Of a stretch of 44,647 nt of DNA, positions 24,094-33,392 are shown piece after piece. The notes beneath the pieces are model-generated. The model searched no databases, was not told where the DNA came from, and saw only the letters and a list, made by a program, of their open reading frames with translations. The first letter of the stretch is position 1, and each line of letters opens with the position of its first letter. The stretch lies in NCBI GenBank assembly GCA_902472315.1, contig CABRNM010000013.1:1-44647 (forward strand), written 5' to 3'. Source of the DNA: an uncultured Collinsella sp. (GTDB lineage: Bacteria; Actinomycetota; Coriobacteriia; Coriobacteriales; Coriobacteriaceae). The translations under genes were made by a program, and so were the position numbers.

Positions 24094-25449
24094 ATGAGCT
24101 ACACGCAGAAAGTTCTCGACGAGCTCAAGGCCCGCTATCCCGAGCAGCCTGAGTTCATCCAGGCCGCGACCGAGATCCTCGGCACCATCCAGCCGGCGCT
24201 CGACGCCCATCCCGAGTACGAGGAGGCCGCCCTGCTTGAGCGCCTCGTCGAGCCCGAGCGCATCGTCATGTTCCGTGTCCCCTGGGTCGACGACCAGGGC
24301 AAGGTCCAGGTCAACCGCGGCTACCGCGTCGAGTTCAACTCTGCCATTGGACCCTACAAGGGCGGCCTGCGCTTTAACCCGACGGTCACCCTGGGCATGC
24401 TCAAGTTCCTGGGCCTGGAGCAGATCCTCAAGAACAGCCTGACCACTCTTCCCATGGGCGGCGGCAAGGGCGGCTCCGACTTTGATCCCAAGGGCAAGTC
24501 CAACAACGAGATCATGCACTTCTGCCAGTCCTTCATGACCGAGCTCTATCGCCACATCGGCCCCAACACCGACGTTCCCGCCGGCGACCTGGGCGTTGGC
24601 GGCCGCGAGGTTGCCTACCTGTTCGGTCAGTACAAGCGCCTGACCAACGAGTGGACCGGCGTCCTCACCGGCAAGGGCCTCTCCTTTGGCGGCTCGCTCG
24701 CCCGTACCGAGGCCACCGGCTACGGCCTGGCCTACTTTGTGGACGAGTACCTCAAGAGCCGCGGCGACTCCTTCGAGGGCAAGAACGTCGTCGTTCACGG
24801 CTCCGGCAATGTCGCCATCTACGCCGTCCAGAAGGTTTCCCAGCTCGGCGGCAAGGTGCTCGCCTGCTCCGATACCCACGGCTGGGTCGAGGATCCCGAC
24901 GGCATCGACTACACCGTGCTCGAGCACATCTACAACAAGAAGCGTTCCGGCCACGACAAGGGCGTTACGCTCGCCATGTACGTTGACGAGAAGCCCAACG
25001 CCGTGTGGCACGAGGGCGACGGCCGTGGCGTTTGGCAGCTGCCCTGCGACATCGCGCTGCCCTGCGCTCGCGAGAACACGCTGCTGCTCGAGGATGCCCA
25101 GGCGCTCGTCGCCAACGGCTGCAAGGTGGTCGGCGAGGGCGCGAACATGCCCACGACCATCGAGGCCACGACTTACTTCCAGGAGAACGGCGTTGCCTTT
25201 ATGCCCGGTAAGGCTGCCAACGCCGGCGGCGTGCTCGTGTCCGGCCTGGAGATGAGTCAGAATGCCGAGCACCTGTCCTGGACCTTCGAGGAGGTCGACG
25301 GCAAGCTCGAGCAGCTCATGCGCGGCATGTTCCACAACGTGGACGACACCGCCAAGGAGTACGGCCAGGAGGGCAACTTTGTCATGGGCGCCAACATCGC
25401 CGGCTTCCTGAAGGTCGCCGACGCCATGCTCGCCCAGGGCGTCTGCTAA
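24094..25449 (+). CDS. gdhA: NADP-type glutamate dehydrogenase, 451 aa
   Basis: Reductively aminates 2-oxoglutarate to glutamate, a main ammonia assimilation route. The catalytic lysine is K125 in LPMGGGKGGSDF and the substrate-site motif KGGLRFNP is at 89-96. The nucleotide-binding loop reads VVHGSGNVAIYA, GSGNVA replacing the usual GSGNV core, typical of the NADP hexameric class. Length equals E. coli GdhA within a few residues (447). GGAGGAAGC precedes the ATG. It appears monocistronic, with a strong terminator 28 bases after the stop, and is unrelated to the selenium genes upstream. Confidence 0.95.
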   Translation: MSYTQKVLDELKARYPEQPEFIQAATEILGTIQPALDAHPEYEEAALLERLVEPERIVMFRVPWVDDQGKVQVNRGYRVEFNSAIGPYKGGLRFNPTVTLGMLKFLGLEQILKNSLTTLPMGGGKGGSDFDPKGKSNNEIMHFCQSFMTELYRHIGPNTDVPAGDLGVGGREVAYLFGQYKRLTNEWTGVLTGKGLSFGGSLARTEATGYGLAYFVDEYLKSRGDSFEGKNVVVHGSGNVAIYAVQKVSQLGGKVLACSDTHGWVEDPDGIDYTVLEHIYNKKRSGHDKGVTLAMYVDEKPNAVWHEGDGRGVWQLPCDIALPCARENTLLLEDAQALVANGCKVVGEGANMPTTIEATTYFQENGVAFMPGKAANAGGVLVSGLEMSQNAEHLSWTFEEVDGKLEQLMRGMFHNVDDTAKEYGQEGNFVMGANIAGFLKVADAMLAQGVC

Positions 25450-25476
25450 ATCTTCGCTCGATATAGCATGTGATGA

Positions 25477-25506
25477 GGCTCCCAGCTATCCGGCTGGGAG
25501 CCTTTT
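25477..25506 (+). terminator. Terminator of gdhA
   Basis: GGCTCCCAGC (25477-25486) and GCTGGGAGCC (25493-25502) form a perfect 10-bp stem with a 6-nt loop, followed by TTTT. Confidence 0.92.
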
Positions 25507-25528
25507 CTATCCCGGAGGACTCTTCATA

Positions 25529-25595
25529 ACTTGCGGTGAAATACGGACTGTTTAGCGTCCCAGAACGGCTAATCAGTCCGTATTTCACCGCAAGT
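25529..25595. repeat. 67-nt palindromic repeat, type 1 copy B
   Basis: Arms TTGCGGTGAAATACGGACTG and CAGTCCGTATTTCACCGCAA are perfectly complementary; pairing extends outward to 25525-25599 through CATAAC/GTTATG. The base after the first A is C rather than G, and the opposite arm changes to match. It follows the gdhA terminator by about 20 bases. Confidence 0.9.
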
Positions 25596-25645
25596 TATGG
25601 ATGGGTGGGTGGATTTTGTCCTAAAACGGTGTGCGGCCCCTCGTT

Positions 25646-25654
25646 TGGTACACT
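25646..25654 (+). promoter_or_regulatory. Candidate extended -10 promoter of the molybdenum hydroxylase operon
   Basis: TGGTACACT fits TGn-TAnnnT, with no convincing -35 box. It lies 25 bases before the ATG at 25679. Confidence 0.4.
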
Positions 25655-25678
25655 TAAAAGTACTGGACAAGTGAAGAG

Positions 25679-26593
25679 ATGGGGGAGAACGTGCTCAAGT
25701 TCGGTACCTACGTCCGTGTTGGAAACGCGGCCGAAGCCTATGAGCTCTTGCAGAAAAACCGCAACAACAAGATTGTGGGCGGCGGCATCTGGATGCGCCT
25801 GGGTTCGCGTCGTGTGGCGACGGCGATTGACCTTTCGGCCTGCGGACTCGATCAGATCGAGGAGACCGAGACCGAGTTTCGCATCGGTGCCATGTGTACC
25901 CTGCGCCAGCTCGAGCGCCATGCCGAGCTCAACGCGCTTGTCAACAATGTCTTTGAGTTCGCCGTCCACGATATCGTGGGCGTCCAGCTGCGCAACACCG
26001 CCACGGTGGGCGGCAGCATCTACGGCCGCTTTGGCTTCTCGGACGTTCTCTCGGCGTTCCTAGCGCTTGATTCGTATGTTGAGCTGACAGGGGCCGGCCG
26101 CGTGCCGCTCGCCGAGTTCGTGCGGATGGGCTACGTGCGTGACGTTATTGAGCACGTCGTGGTCGTTAAGCACGATTACCGCGCGAGCTATGAGGCCGTG
26201 CGCAAGGCCGCGACCGACTTCCCCTCCTTAAACGTCACCGCCGCCTGGTGGGACAACAGCTGGCATGTCACCGTGGGTGCCCGTCCGCTGCGCGCGACCC
26301 TGCTGCAGGGCGAGGCATGTGGCCTTACCGCCGAGCAGCCTTCCGAGGACGAGCTGCGCGCCCTGGCCGCGTCCGTACGCGCGTTGAGCTACGGCACCAA
26401 CCTGTGGGGCTCGGCTGACTACCGCCGCCGCATCTCGGCACCGTTGGCGATTCAGGCCGTGCGCCGCGCCGCCGGCATCGAGCTTTCGGCCGCGCTTGCC
26501 CGCGAGCTCGAGACCGTGCAGATCCCTAAGTTCGCCACGGACGAGTATTCCTGCCGCCGCGTGCCCGGCGTCGATTCTAGCGAGGTGCGCTAA
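25679..26593 (+). CDS. Molybdenum hydroxylase FAD-binding subunit, 304 aa
   Basis: Medium (FAD) subunit of the xanthine dehydrogenase/CO dehydrogenase family. FAD-binding segments are NKIVGGGIWMRLG (about 31-43) and RNTATVGGSIYGRF (about 105-118), followed by the CoxM-type C-terminal domain from about residue 170. It passes electrons from the 2Fe-2S clusters of the next protein to an acceptor such as NAD or a ferredoxin. ATG 25679 has a weak ribosome site; GTG 25691 behind GGGGGAG is an alternative that would shorten it by four residues. The stop overlaps the next ATG (TAATG). By pairing with a fused FeS-Mo subunit it resembles E. coli YgfM. Confidence 0.85.
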   Translation: MGENVLKFGTYVRVGNAAEAYELLQKNRNNKIVGGGIWMRLGSRRVATAIDLSACGLDQIEETETEFRIGAMCTLRQLERHAELNALVNNVFEFAVHDIVGVQLRNTATVGGSIYGRFGFSDVLSAFLALDSYVELTGAGRVPLAEFVRMGYVRDVIEHVVVVKHDYRASYEAVRKAATDFPSLNVTAAWWDNSWHVTVGARPLRATLLQGEACGLTAEQPSEDELRALAASVRALSYGTNLWGSADYRRRISAPLAIQAVRRAAGIELSAALARELETVQIPKFATDEYSCRRVPGVDSSEVR

Positions 26594-29424
26594 TGGCTGC
26601 CAAACTCATCGATCTTTCCTTTACGCTCAACGGCCGCAAGGTCAAGGTTCAGATTGCCCCCGATACTATGCTTTTTGCGCTTTTGCGTGAGCAGGGTTGC
26701 TCGTCGGTGCGCTGTGCCTGCGAGACCACCAACTGCGGTCTGTGCACGGTGTGGCTCGACGGCGACCCGGTGCTGAGCTGCTCGGTTCCCGCCGCCCGTG
26801 TTGAGGGACATACCATCACCACGCTTGAGGGCCTTAAGGCCGAGTCCGAGGCACTCGCCCGTGCGATGGCTGCCGAAGGCGCCGAGCAGTGTGGTTTTTG
26901 TGCCCCCGGCCTCATCATGAACGTGCTGGCGCTCGCCCGCGCCGCCAAGGAGGACCCGAGCCTCGTCGCCACGCGTGAGGAGCTCTCACGCCAGCTCGCC
27001 GGCAACCTCTGCCGTTGCAGCGGCTACGAGAGCCAGCTGCGCGCCATCGTGCGCTTCCTCAACGAGTCCGGCGTTCAGGTGGGCTTCGAGATGCCCGAGC
27101 TGCCCGTCAACGACACCAGCTCTGACGGCGTCTCCTACAAGCAGATCACCCACAAGCAGCCCAAGAAGGATTCGAAGGCGCTGCTCGAGGGTCGTCCCGT
27201 CTACACGGGCGATATGGTGCCTGCCGGCGCGCTCATCGTCAAACTCAAGCGCAGCCCCTATGCGCGCGCCAAGATCCGCTCCATCGACACCTCGCGTGCG
27301 CTGAAGGTGCCCGGCGTCGTGGGCGTCTACACCTATGAGGACGTGCCCAAGCGCCGCTTTACCATCGCCGGCCAGAGCTATCCGCAGCCGAGTCCCTACG
27401 ACCGCCTGATCCTCGAGAACCTGGTGCGCTATCAAAACGAGGAGGTGGCGATTGTCGCCGCCGAGACCGAGGAGGCCGCCGACAAGGCACTCAAGCTCAT
27501 CAAGGTCGACTACGAGGTGCTCGAGCCCCTGCTCGACTTTACCCAGGCACTCGATAACGACATCGTGGTTCACCCCGAGGGTGACGTGACCTTTATGTTC
27601 CCGCAGGGCGGCGATGTCCCGCGCAACCTGGTGTGCAGCGGTACCAGCGATTATGGCGATCTGGACGAGGCCTTCGCCCAGAGCGACATCGTCTTTGAGC
27701 GCACCTACACCAGCCAAGCCACGCAGACCGCGCCCATGGAGACCTTCCGTGCCTTCGCGACGACCGACGCATTTGGGCGCATTTCGGTGACCACCTCGAC
27801 GCAGGTACCCTTCCACGTGCGCCGTATGGTCGCGCAGTCGCTCGATATTCCGCAGTCGCAGGTGCAGGTTATTAAGCCGCGCATCGGTGGCGGCTTTGGC
27901 TCCAAGCAGACGGGTTGCTGCGAGATCTTTGTTGCGTTTGTCACTCAGCAGACCGGTCGTCCGAGCTACTGCTGCTACACCCGCGAGGAGACCATCACTG
28001 CGGGCAACTCGCGGCACCAGATGCAGATGACCGTCAAGCTGGGCGCCATGAACGACGGCACCATCACGGCCATCGACCTGCATACGTTGTCCAACGCCGG
28101 TGCGTATGGAGAGCACGCTACCACGACGATCGGCCTTTCGGGCCACAAGAGCTTGCCGATCTACAACCATGTGAAGGCGAGCCGCTTTAGGTGGGACGCC
28201 GTCTACACCAACACCAACCGCGGCGGCGCGTATCGTGGCTACGGTGCCACCCAGGGCCAGTTTGCCGTGGAGAGCGCCGTCAACGAGCTCGCCGACATGC
28301 TGCACATGGACCCCGCCGACCTGCGCCTTAAGAACATGGTGCACGAGGGCGAGACCATGCCGCAGTACTACAACGAGAAGCTCAACGCCTGCGCACTCGA
28401 CCGCTGCCTGCTGCGCGCGATGGACATGATCGGATGGCGCGACAAGCCGCTGGCCGTGGACCTGGGCGACCGCGTGCGCGCCCTGGGCTGCGCGCTCACC
28501 ATGCAGGGCTCGGGCATCTCCAACGTGGACATCGCCGGCATCGACATGCGTCTGGAGGAGGACGGCTTCATTACCATCGGCACCGGCGCCACCGATAACG
28601 GCATGGGCGTCGATACGATTCTGGCGCAGATTGCTGCCGAGGAGCTGGGCGTGGAGAGCTCGCAGATCGTGGTGCGCGGCGTAGACACCGACGTGTCGCC
28701 GTTCGACGCCGGCTCGTACGCGAGCTCCGGTACCTACGTGACGGGCCTTGCCGCCAAGAACGCCGCGACCGAGCTGCGCGAGAAGATCTGCGCCAAGGCC
28801 GCCCAGATGTGGGACGTTGACGCCACCGGCGTGGTATTCGACGGCCAGTACGTGCGCCTGTCCGACGAGCGCGCCGCGCGTGAGCAGAACCGCTACCTTA
28901 CGCTGCGCGACTTTGCCAACCTGTGTGTCAAGAACATCGAGGGTGGCGACGCGCTGACCTCGCACGCCTCTGCCTGCCTGCCCGTTTCGCCTCCGCCGTT
29001 TATGGCCGGCATTGCCGAGGTCGAGGTCGACAAGGCCACTGGCAAGGTGACCGTGGTGGATTACGCCGCTGCCGTTGACTGCGGCACCGTGATCAACGAG
29101 GCGCTCGCGCGCGTCCAGGCCGAGGGTGGTATCGCCCAGGGCATCGGTCACGCGCTCTACGAGATTGTCGAGCATGACGATCGCGGCCGCCTGCGCACCG
29201 GCAACTTTATGAGCTACAAGCTGCCCACGCGCCTGGATATCGGCAGCATTCGCGTGGCCTTTGAGCCGAGCTACGAGCCGACGGGCCCGTTTGGCGCCAA
29301 GTCGATCGGCGAGGTCGTCATCAACACGCCGCTCGCCGCCGTTGCCTCGGCCGTCGCACACGCCACCGGCCACCAGGTTCGCTCGCTGCCGATCACGCCG
29401 GAGAAGGCCCTGCTGGGGGAGTAG
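26593..29424 (+). CDS. Molybdenum hydroxylase, fused 2Fe-2S and Mo-binding subunit (XdhD-like), 943 aa
   Basis: Catalytic subunit of a xanthine dehydrogenase-type enzyme. Residues 1-75 are a plant-type ferredoxin domain with C43, C48, C51 and C63; the second 2Fe-2S domain has CGFC and CRC (about 100-140). From about 190 the Mo-binding part follows: GRPVYTGDM, then GGGFGSKQ near residue 433 and the catalytic glutamate near 907 in GPFGAKSIGE. Segments such as GQSYPQPSPYDR and SYASSGTYVTG resemble E. coli XdhD, a proposed selenium-dependent molybdenum hydroxylase, though XdhD lacks the N-terminal cysteines seen here. The substrate may be a purine or other N-heterocycle; it cannot be decided from sequence. 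Confidence 0.82.
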   Translation: MAAKLIDLSFTLNGRKVKVQIAPDTMLFALLREQGCSSVRCACETTNCGLCTVWLDGDPVLSCSVPAARVEGHTITTLEGLKAESEALARAMAAEGAEQCGFCAPGLIMNVLALARAAKEDPSLVATREELSRQLAGNLCRCSGYESQLRAIVRFLNESGVQVGFEMPELPVNDTSSDGVSYKQITHKQPKKDSKALLEGRPVYTGDMVPAGALIVKLKRSPYARAKIRSIDTSRALKVPGVVGVYTYEDVPKRRFTIAGQSYPQPSPYDRLILENLVRYQNEEVAIVAAETEEAADKALKLIKVDYEVLEPLLDFTQALDNDIVVHPEGDVTFMFPQGGDVPRNLVCSGTSDYGDLDEAFAQSDIVFERTYTSQATQTAPMETFRAFATTDAFGRISVTTSTQVPFHVRRMVAQSLDIPQSQVQVIKPRIGGGFGSKQTGCCEIFVAFVTQQTGRPSYCCYTREETITAGNSRHQMQMTVKLGAMNDGTITAIDLHTLSNAGAYGEHATTTIGLSGHKSLPIYNHVKASRFRWDAVYTNTNRGGAYRGYGATQGQFAVESAVNELADMLHMDPADLRLKNMVHEGETMPQYYNEKLNACALDRCLLRAMDMIGWRDKPLAVDLGDRVRALGCALTMQGSGISNVDIAGIDMRLEEDGFITIGTGATDNGMGVDTILAQIAAEELGVESSQIVVRGVDTDVSPFDAGSYASSGTYVTGLAAKNAATELREKICAKAAQMWDVDATGVVFDGQYVRLSDERAAREQNRYLTLRDFANLCVKNIEGGDALTSHASACLPVSPPPFMAGIAEVEVDKATGKVTVVDYAAAVDCGTVINEALARVQAEGGIAQGIGHALYEIVEHDDRGRLRTGNFMSYKLPTRLDIGSIRVAFEPSYEPTGPFGAKSIGEVVINTPLAAVASAVAHATGHQVRSLPITPEKALLGE

Positions 29425-29462
29425 CGGGTCGGCGAACAAGTCGTACAAGTCGTAATTGGCGG

Positions 29463-29487
29463 GGCGGGGCAACTCGTCCCGCCTTTT
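29463..29487 (+). terminator. Terminator of the molybdenum hydroxylase operon
   Basis: GGCGGGGC (29463-29470) pairs with GTCCCGCC (29476-29483) around AACTC, followed by TTTT. Confidence 0.8.
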
Positions 29488-29573
29488 GCACTCGTGGTGA
29501 GGTCGTGAGCCTGTAAAAGGTGTGCGTGCGCTTGCCGCTCGTATCTGCTATCATTCCTAGTCTGTGCGCTCAT

Positions 29574-29657
29574 GCGGGCGTGGCGGAATTGGTAGACGCG
29601 CCAGATTTAGGTTCTGGTGGGATTCCCGTGAAGGTTCGAGTCCTTTCGCCCGCACCA
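29574..29657 (+). tRNA. tRNA-Leu (anticodon TAG)
   Basis: Acceptor GCGGGCG pairs with CGCCCGC. The D-loop contains the usual GGTAGAC; the anticodon arm is CCAGA-TTTAGGT-TCTGG with TAG at 29608-29610. The variable arm is long, as in class II tRNAs. T-arm AAGG-TTCGAGT-CCTT; discriminator A and encoded CCA. It lies 90 bases before tig. Confidence 0.95.
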
Positions 29658-29747
29658 ACGCACCCGCGTCGGCTTATGCCCTCGCGACGCTTGTTGCATA
29701 AAGGTACCAGCACCTCAGATAAGCTGGGCAGTATGAGGAGGAACGTG

Positions 29748-31046
29748 TTGAACATCACCGCTTCTGACGTCAAGGACGCCAAGCTCACCGCTACGGTCAC
29801 CATCCCGGCCGCCGACGTCGACGCCGCGATCAAGAAGGCCTACAAGGACACCGCCAAGAAATACCGCTTCCCGGGCTTCCGTGCCGGCAAGGCCCCCCGT
29901 CCGGTCATCGACTCCGCTCTTGGCGCCGAGGCTACCCTCGCTCAGGCCACCAACGACCTGATCGCCGCCAACGAGCCCGCCGTCCTCAACGAGCTGGACA
30001 TCGTCCCCACCAAGAACGGTGACTACAAGGAGCTCGACCTCGCCAAGGATCACGAGGACTACACCTACACCGTCGAGTTCTCCCTGCGTCCTGCTGCTGA
30101 GCTCTCCTCCTTCGACGCCGTCGAGATCGAGATGCCTCCCGCGGAGGTCACCGAGTCCGAGATCAACAACCAGGTCGAGATGCTCCTCAACTATCGTGCC
30201 ACCTTCGAGGACGTCGAGGGTCGCGCCGTCGAGGCTGACGACTATGTGACCGTCGACCTCAAGGCCGTCGAGAACGCCGACAACTTCGCCGCCGAGGGCC
30301 GCATGCTCATCGCCGGTAGCGACAGCAACCCCAAGGAGTTCAACGAGGCCCTGATCGGCGCCAACATTGACGACGTCAAGTCCGTCACCTGGACCGACGA
30401 GGTCGAGGAGGGCGAGGAGGCCGAGACCCACACTGTCGAGGTCACCGTCAAGGGCATCAAGGTCCGCAACACCCCCGAGCTCACCGACGAGCTCGTCAAG
30501 TCCGACTTTGGCTTCGACAGCATCGACGCCATGCGCGACGCCATCAAGATCGAGATCGAGCAGGACAAGGCTTCTCGCCTCCCGGCCGAGAAGGAGAACC
30601 GTTGCGTCTCCGCTCTCGCCGAGCGCCTGCAGCTCGACGAGATGGACGCCGACTACGAGCAGTCCGTCTTTGAGGAGCTTGGCCAGAACTTCCTGTCCAA
30701 CCTCGCTGCCCGCGGCATGACGCTGGACACCTGGCTGCCCGCTTCCGGCCTGACCATGGAGCAGTTCATCGGCGACCTGCACAAGCAGGCCAACGACGTT
30801 GCCCGTGAGTCCCTGGCTCTGGACGCCCTCGCCCGCGAGCTCAAGATCGAGGTCACCGAGGATGACATCAACGCCGAGTTCGAGAAGGCCGGCGTCAAGG
30901 ACGTCGAGGCTTCCAAGGCTGAGTTCATCGCCGATGGCCGCATGCCTGCCGTCCGCGAGTCCATCCGTCGCTCCAAGGCTGTCGACCACCTGGTCGAGAA
31001 CGCCAAGGTGACCGAGGTCGACGAGACCGCCAAGGACGCCGAGTAA
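29748..31046 (+). CDS. tig: Trigger factor, ribosome-associated chaperone, 432 aa
   Basis: Peptidyl-prolyl isomerase and holdase at the ribosome exit tunnel. The ribosome-binding signature FPGFRAGKAPRPVI lies near residue 40 (GFRxGKxP). The PPIase domain follows at about 160-240 (DYVTVDLKAVE onward) and the rest is the helical substrate-binding part; the C-terminus is acidic. The start was set at TTG 29748, six bases behind AGGAGG, so that the protein begins MNITASDVKD; an ATG at 29733 overlaps the ribosome site itself. It is upstream of clpP and clpX, the classic tig-clpP-clpX order. Confidence 0.92.
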   Translation: MNITASDVKDAKLTATVTIPAADVDAAIKKAYKDTAKKYRFPGFRAGKAPRPVIDSALGAEATLAQATNDLIAANEPAVLNELDIVPTKNGDYKELDLAKDHEDYTYTVEFSLRPAAELSSFDAVEIEMPPAEVTESEINNQVEMLLNYRATFEDVEGRAVEADDYVTVDLKAVENADNFAAEGRMLIAGSDSNPKEFNEALIGANIDDVKSVTWTDEVEEGEEAETHTVEVTVKGIKVRNTPELTDELVKSDFGFDSIDAMRDAIKIEIEQDKASRLPAEKENRCVSALAERLQLDEMDADYEQSVFEELGQNFLSNLAARGMTLDTWLPASGLTMEQFIGDLHKQANDVARESLALDALARELKIEVTEDDINAEFEKAGVKDVEASKAEFIADGRMPAVRESIRRSKAVDHLVENAKVTEVDETAKDAE

Positions 31047-31122
31047 TTCTCGCCACCTTGCCCGCGAGCGCATGCGTGCGCCCGCGATGGGGTAAAGTTA
31101 TACACCGGTTATCCGGTTGCTT

Positions 31123-31170
31123 CGTACGGTGCCAGCCAATGCATAGCATGCGGGCACCGTACGTTTATCT
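31123..31170 (+). terminator. Hairpin between tig and clpP, probable terminator
   Basis: CGTACGGTGCC (31123-31133) pairs perfectly with GGCACCGTACG (31153-31163), followed by TTTATCT. Just upstream, CCGG-TTAT-CCGG (31115-31126) is a small dyad and TTATAC a possible -10, so clpP may have its own regulated promoter here. Confidence 0.6.
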
Positions 31171-31203
31171 AGAACCAATTTGGTCCGTAAGAGAGAAATG
31201 GAG

Positions 31204-31830
31204 ATGCGTATGATCGCTAAGTTCGATTCCGCCCTCGTGCCATACGTTATCGAGCAGACGCCGCGCGGCGAGCGCAGCTACGATATCTATTCGCGCCTGC
31301 TCAACGACCGCATCATCTTCTTGGGCGAGGAGATCAACTCCGTCAGCGCCAACCTGGTCGTTGCCCAGCTGCTGCATCTTGAGAGCCAGGATGCCGAGAA
31401 GGATATCTCGCTCTACATCAATTCGCCCGGTGGCGAGGTCTACTCCGGCCTGGCGATTCTGGACACTATGAACTTCATCAAGCCGCAGGTCTCCACCATC
31501 TGCGTCGGTATGGCCGCGTCTATGGCCGCCGTGCTGCTTTCGGCCGGCGCCAAGGGTAAGCGGTTCTGCCTGCCGCACTCCAAGGTTATGATTCACCAGC
31601 CCAGCGGCGGTGCCCAGGGCCAGCAGACCGAGATCGAGATCGTGGCCGAGGAGATCAAGAAGACTCGTCGCGAGCTCAACCAGATCCTGTCCGACGCCTC
31701 GGGCCAGCCCATCGAGAAGGTCCAGGCCGATACCGAGCGCGACAACTATCTGACCGCTGCCGAGGCCCTCGACTACGGTCTAATCGACCGTATCGTCACC
31801 TCGCGCGACCTTGCCGCTAAGGACGCCTAG
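31204..31830 (+). CDS. clpP: ATP-dependent Clp protease proteolytic subunit, 208 aa
   Basis: Serine protease forming the ClpP tetradecamer. The nucleophile is the Ser of GMAASMAAVLLSAG (about residue 106) and the catalytic His that of KVMIHQPSGG (about 131). ISLYINSPGGEVYSGLAI is the conserved oxyanion-side segment. Three in-frame ATGs (31198, 31204, 31210) crowd the start; 31204 is 8 bases behind GAGAG, and 31210 would use the GGAG at 31200. clpX begins one base after the stop. Confidence 0.95.
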   Translation: MRMIAKFDSALVPYVIEQTPRGERSYDIYSRLLNDRIIFLGEEINSVSANLVVAQLLHLESQDAEKDISLYINSPGGEVYSGLAILDTMNFIKPQVSTICVGMAASMAAVLLSAGAKGKRFCLPHSKVMIHQPSGGAQGQQTEIEIVAEEIKKTRRELNQILSDASGQPIEKVQADTERDNYLTAAEALDYGLIDRIVTSRDLAAKDA

Positions 31831-31831
31831 G

Positions 31832-33241
31832 ATGGCCGGTAACATGCAGGACAACTTCGACGAGAACGGCAACCCCATCCGCTGCTCCTTCTGCGGAAAA
31901 GAGCAAGGGCAGGTTCGCCGCCTTGTTAAGGGTCCGACCAACATCTTTATCTGCGACGAGTGCGTTGCCGCCTGCTCCGAGATTTTGGAGGAGTCGCTGG
32001 CTTCGGACTTTATGGACGCTGCCCGCAACGGCATGCTACCGGGCTTCCTCAACGACCACGGCCAGGCTGCGCCCCAGCCCGCCGTTGACCCCGAGGCCGA
32101 GGGCTTTGAGCTCGAGGACGATGCCCGCCAGGTCATTACGCATGTGCCGACGCCGCACGAGATCTATGACGAGCTTTCGGCCTATGTCATGGGCCAGGAA
32201 GACGCCAAGCGCGCCATGTCGGTTGCCGTGTACAACCATTACCGCCGCGTCATCGAGGGCGGCGCTGCGCTTTCGGCCTTTGACGACGGTTTGGACTCGC
32301 AGCTCGGCGATGATATGGACGAGGTGGAGCTCGCCAAGTCCAATATTTTGCTGCTCGGTCCCACCGGTACCGGTAAGACCCTGCTCGCCCAGACGCTCGC
32401 GCGCATCCTCGAGGTGCCGTTTGCAATCGCCGACGCCACTGCGCTCACCGAGGCCGGTTATGTGGGCGAGGACGTGGAGAATATCCTGCTCAAGCTCATC
32501 AACGCCGCCGATGGCGATATCGAGCGCGCGCAGGTCGGCATTATCTACGTGGACGAGATCGACAAGATCGCCCGCAAGGCCGAGAACCTCTCCATTACCC
32601 GCGATGTCTCGGGCGAGGGCGTTCAGCAGGCGCTGCTTAAGATTCTTGAGGGCACGGTGGCAAGCGTTCCGCCCACCGGCGGCCGCAAGCATCCCCAACA
32701 GGAACTGCTGCAGATCGACACGACCAACATCCTGTTTATCTGCGGCGGTGCCTTTGTGGGTCTGGACAAGATCATCGCCGATCGCGTGGGCAACAAGGGC
32801 GTGGGCTTTAACTCCGAGATCGCCGGCCCCACCTCGGTCGACGAGAACGACCTGCTGCGTCAGGTGCTCCCGCAGGACCTCAACGCCTTTGGCATGATCC
32901 CCGAGTTCGTGGGTCGTACGCCTGTCGTTACTCAGACGCAGGCGCTCGACGAGGACGACCTGGTGTCGATCCTGACCGAGCCCAAGAACGCCGTAGTGCG
33001 CCAGTACCGCAAGATGTTCCAGCTCGAGGACGTTGAGCTTGAGTTTGAGGACGCCGCCCTGCACGAGATCGCCCGCATGGCGCTTGCCCGCAAGACCGGC
33101 GCCCGCGGCCTGCGCTCCATCTGCGAGGACGTGCTGCAGCAGACGATGTTCGACCTCCCCAGCGAGGAGGGTGTTTCCAAGGTCATCGTGACCGAAGCCT
33201 CCGTAAAGGGCGAAGAACAACCCCAGCGCATCTACGGCTAA
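31832..33241 (+). CDS. clpX: ClpX, ATPase subunit of Clp protease, 469 aa
   Basis: AAA+ unfoldase feeding ClpP. The N-terminal zinc domain has C18, C21, C41 and C44. Walker A is GPTGTGKT (about 176-183), followed by the ClpX segment EAGYVGEDVENIL and Walker B IIYVDEIDKIARKAEN. The sensor region and pore loops are present. AAGGA stands 8 bases before the ATG. A linker of about 50 residues between zinc domain and AAA core is longer and more acidic than in E. coli (424 aa). Confidence 0.95.
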   Translation: MAGNMQDNFDENGNPIRCSFCGKEQGQVRRLVKGPTNIFICDECVAACSEILEESLASDFMDAARNGMLPGFLNDHGQAAPQPAVDPEAEGFELEDDARQVITHVPTPHEIYDELSAYVMGQEDAKRAMSVAVYNHYRRVIEGGAALSAFDDGLDSQLGDDMDEVELAKSNILLLGPTGTGKTLLAQTLARILEVPFAIADATALTEAGYVGEDVENILLKLINAADGDIERAQVGIIYVDEIDKIARKAENLSITRDVSGEGVQQALLKILEGTVASVPPTGGRKHPQQELLQIDTTNILFICGGAFVGLDKIIADRVGNKGVGFNSEIAGPTSVDENDLLRQVLPQDLNAFGMIPEFVGRTPVVTQTQALDEDDLVSILTEPKNAVVRQYRKMFQLEDVELEFEDAALHEIARMALARKTGARGLRSICEDVLQQTMFDLPSEEGVSKVIVTEASVKGEEQPQRIYG

Positions 33242-33262
33242 ACCAGCCTAAAACGTGTTTGC

Positions 33263-33299
33263 AAATAGCCTCTGACCATCCGCGGTCGGAGGCTATTTT
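33263..33299 (+). terminator. Terminator of the clpP-clpX transcript
   Basis: AAATAGCCTC pairs with GAGGCTATTT, continued inward past one T-G apposition by GACC/GGTC around a 6-nt loop. The T-run is part of the stem (TATTTTA). Confidence 0.85.
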
Positions 33300-33392
33300 A
33301 TATATACGCAATAACCCCAACTACCTGTGCTATTCTGTGTGTTTGTTTAAGCCTCGGCAAAGTCAATTCAGACTGAAGTAATCGATACCTAA

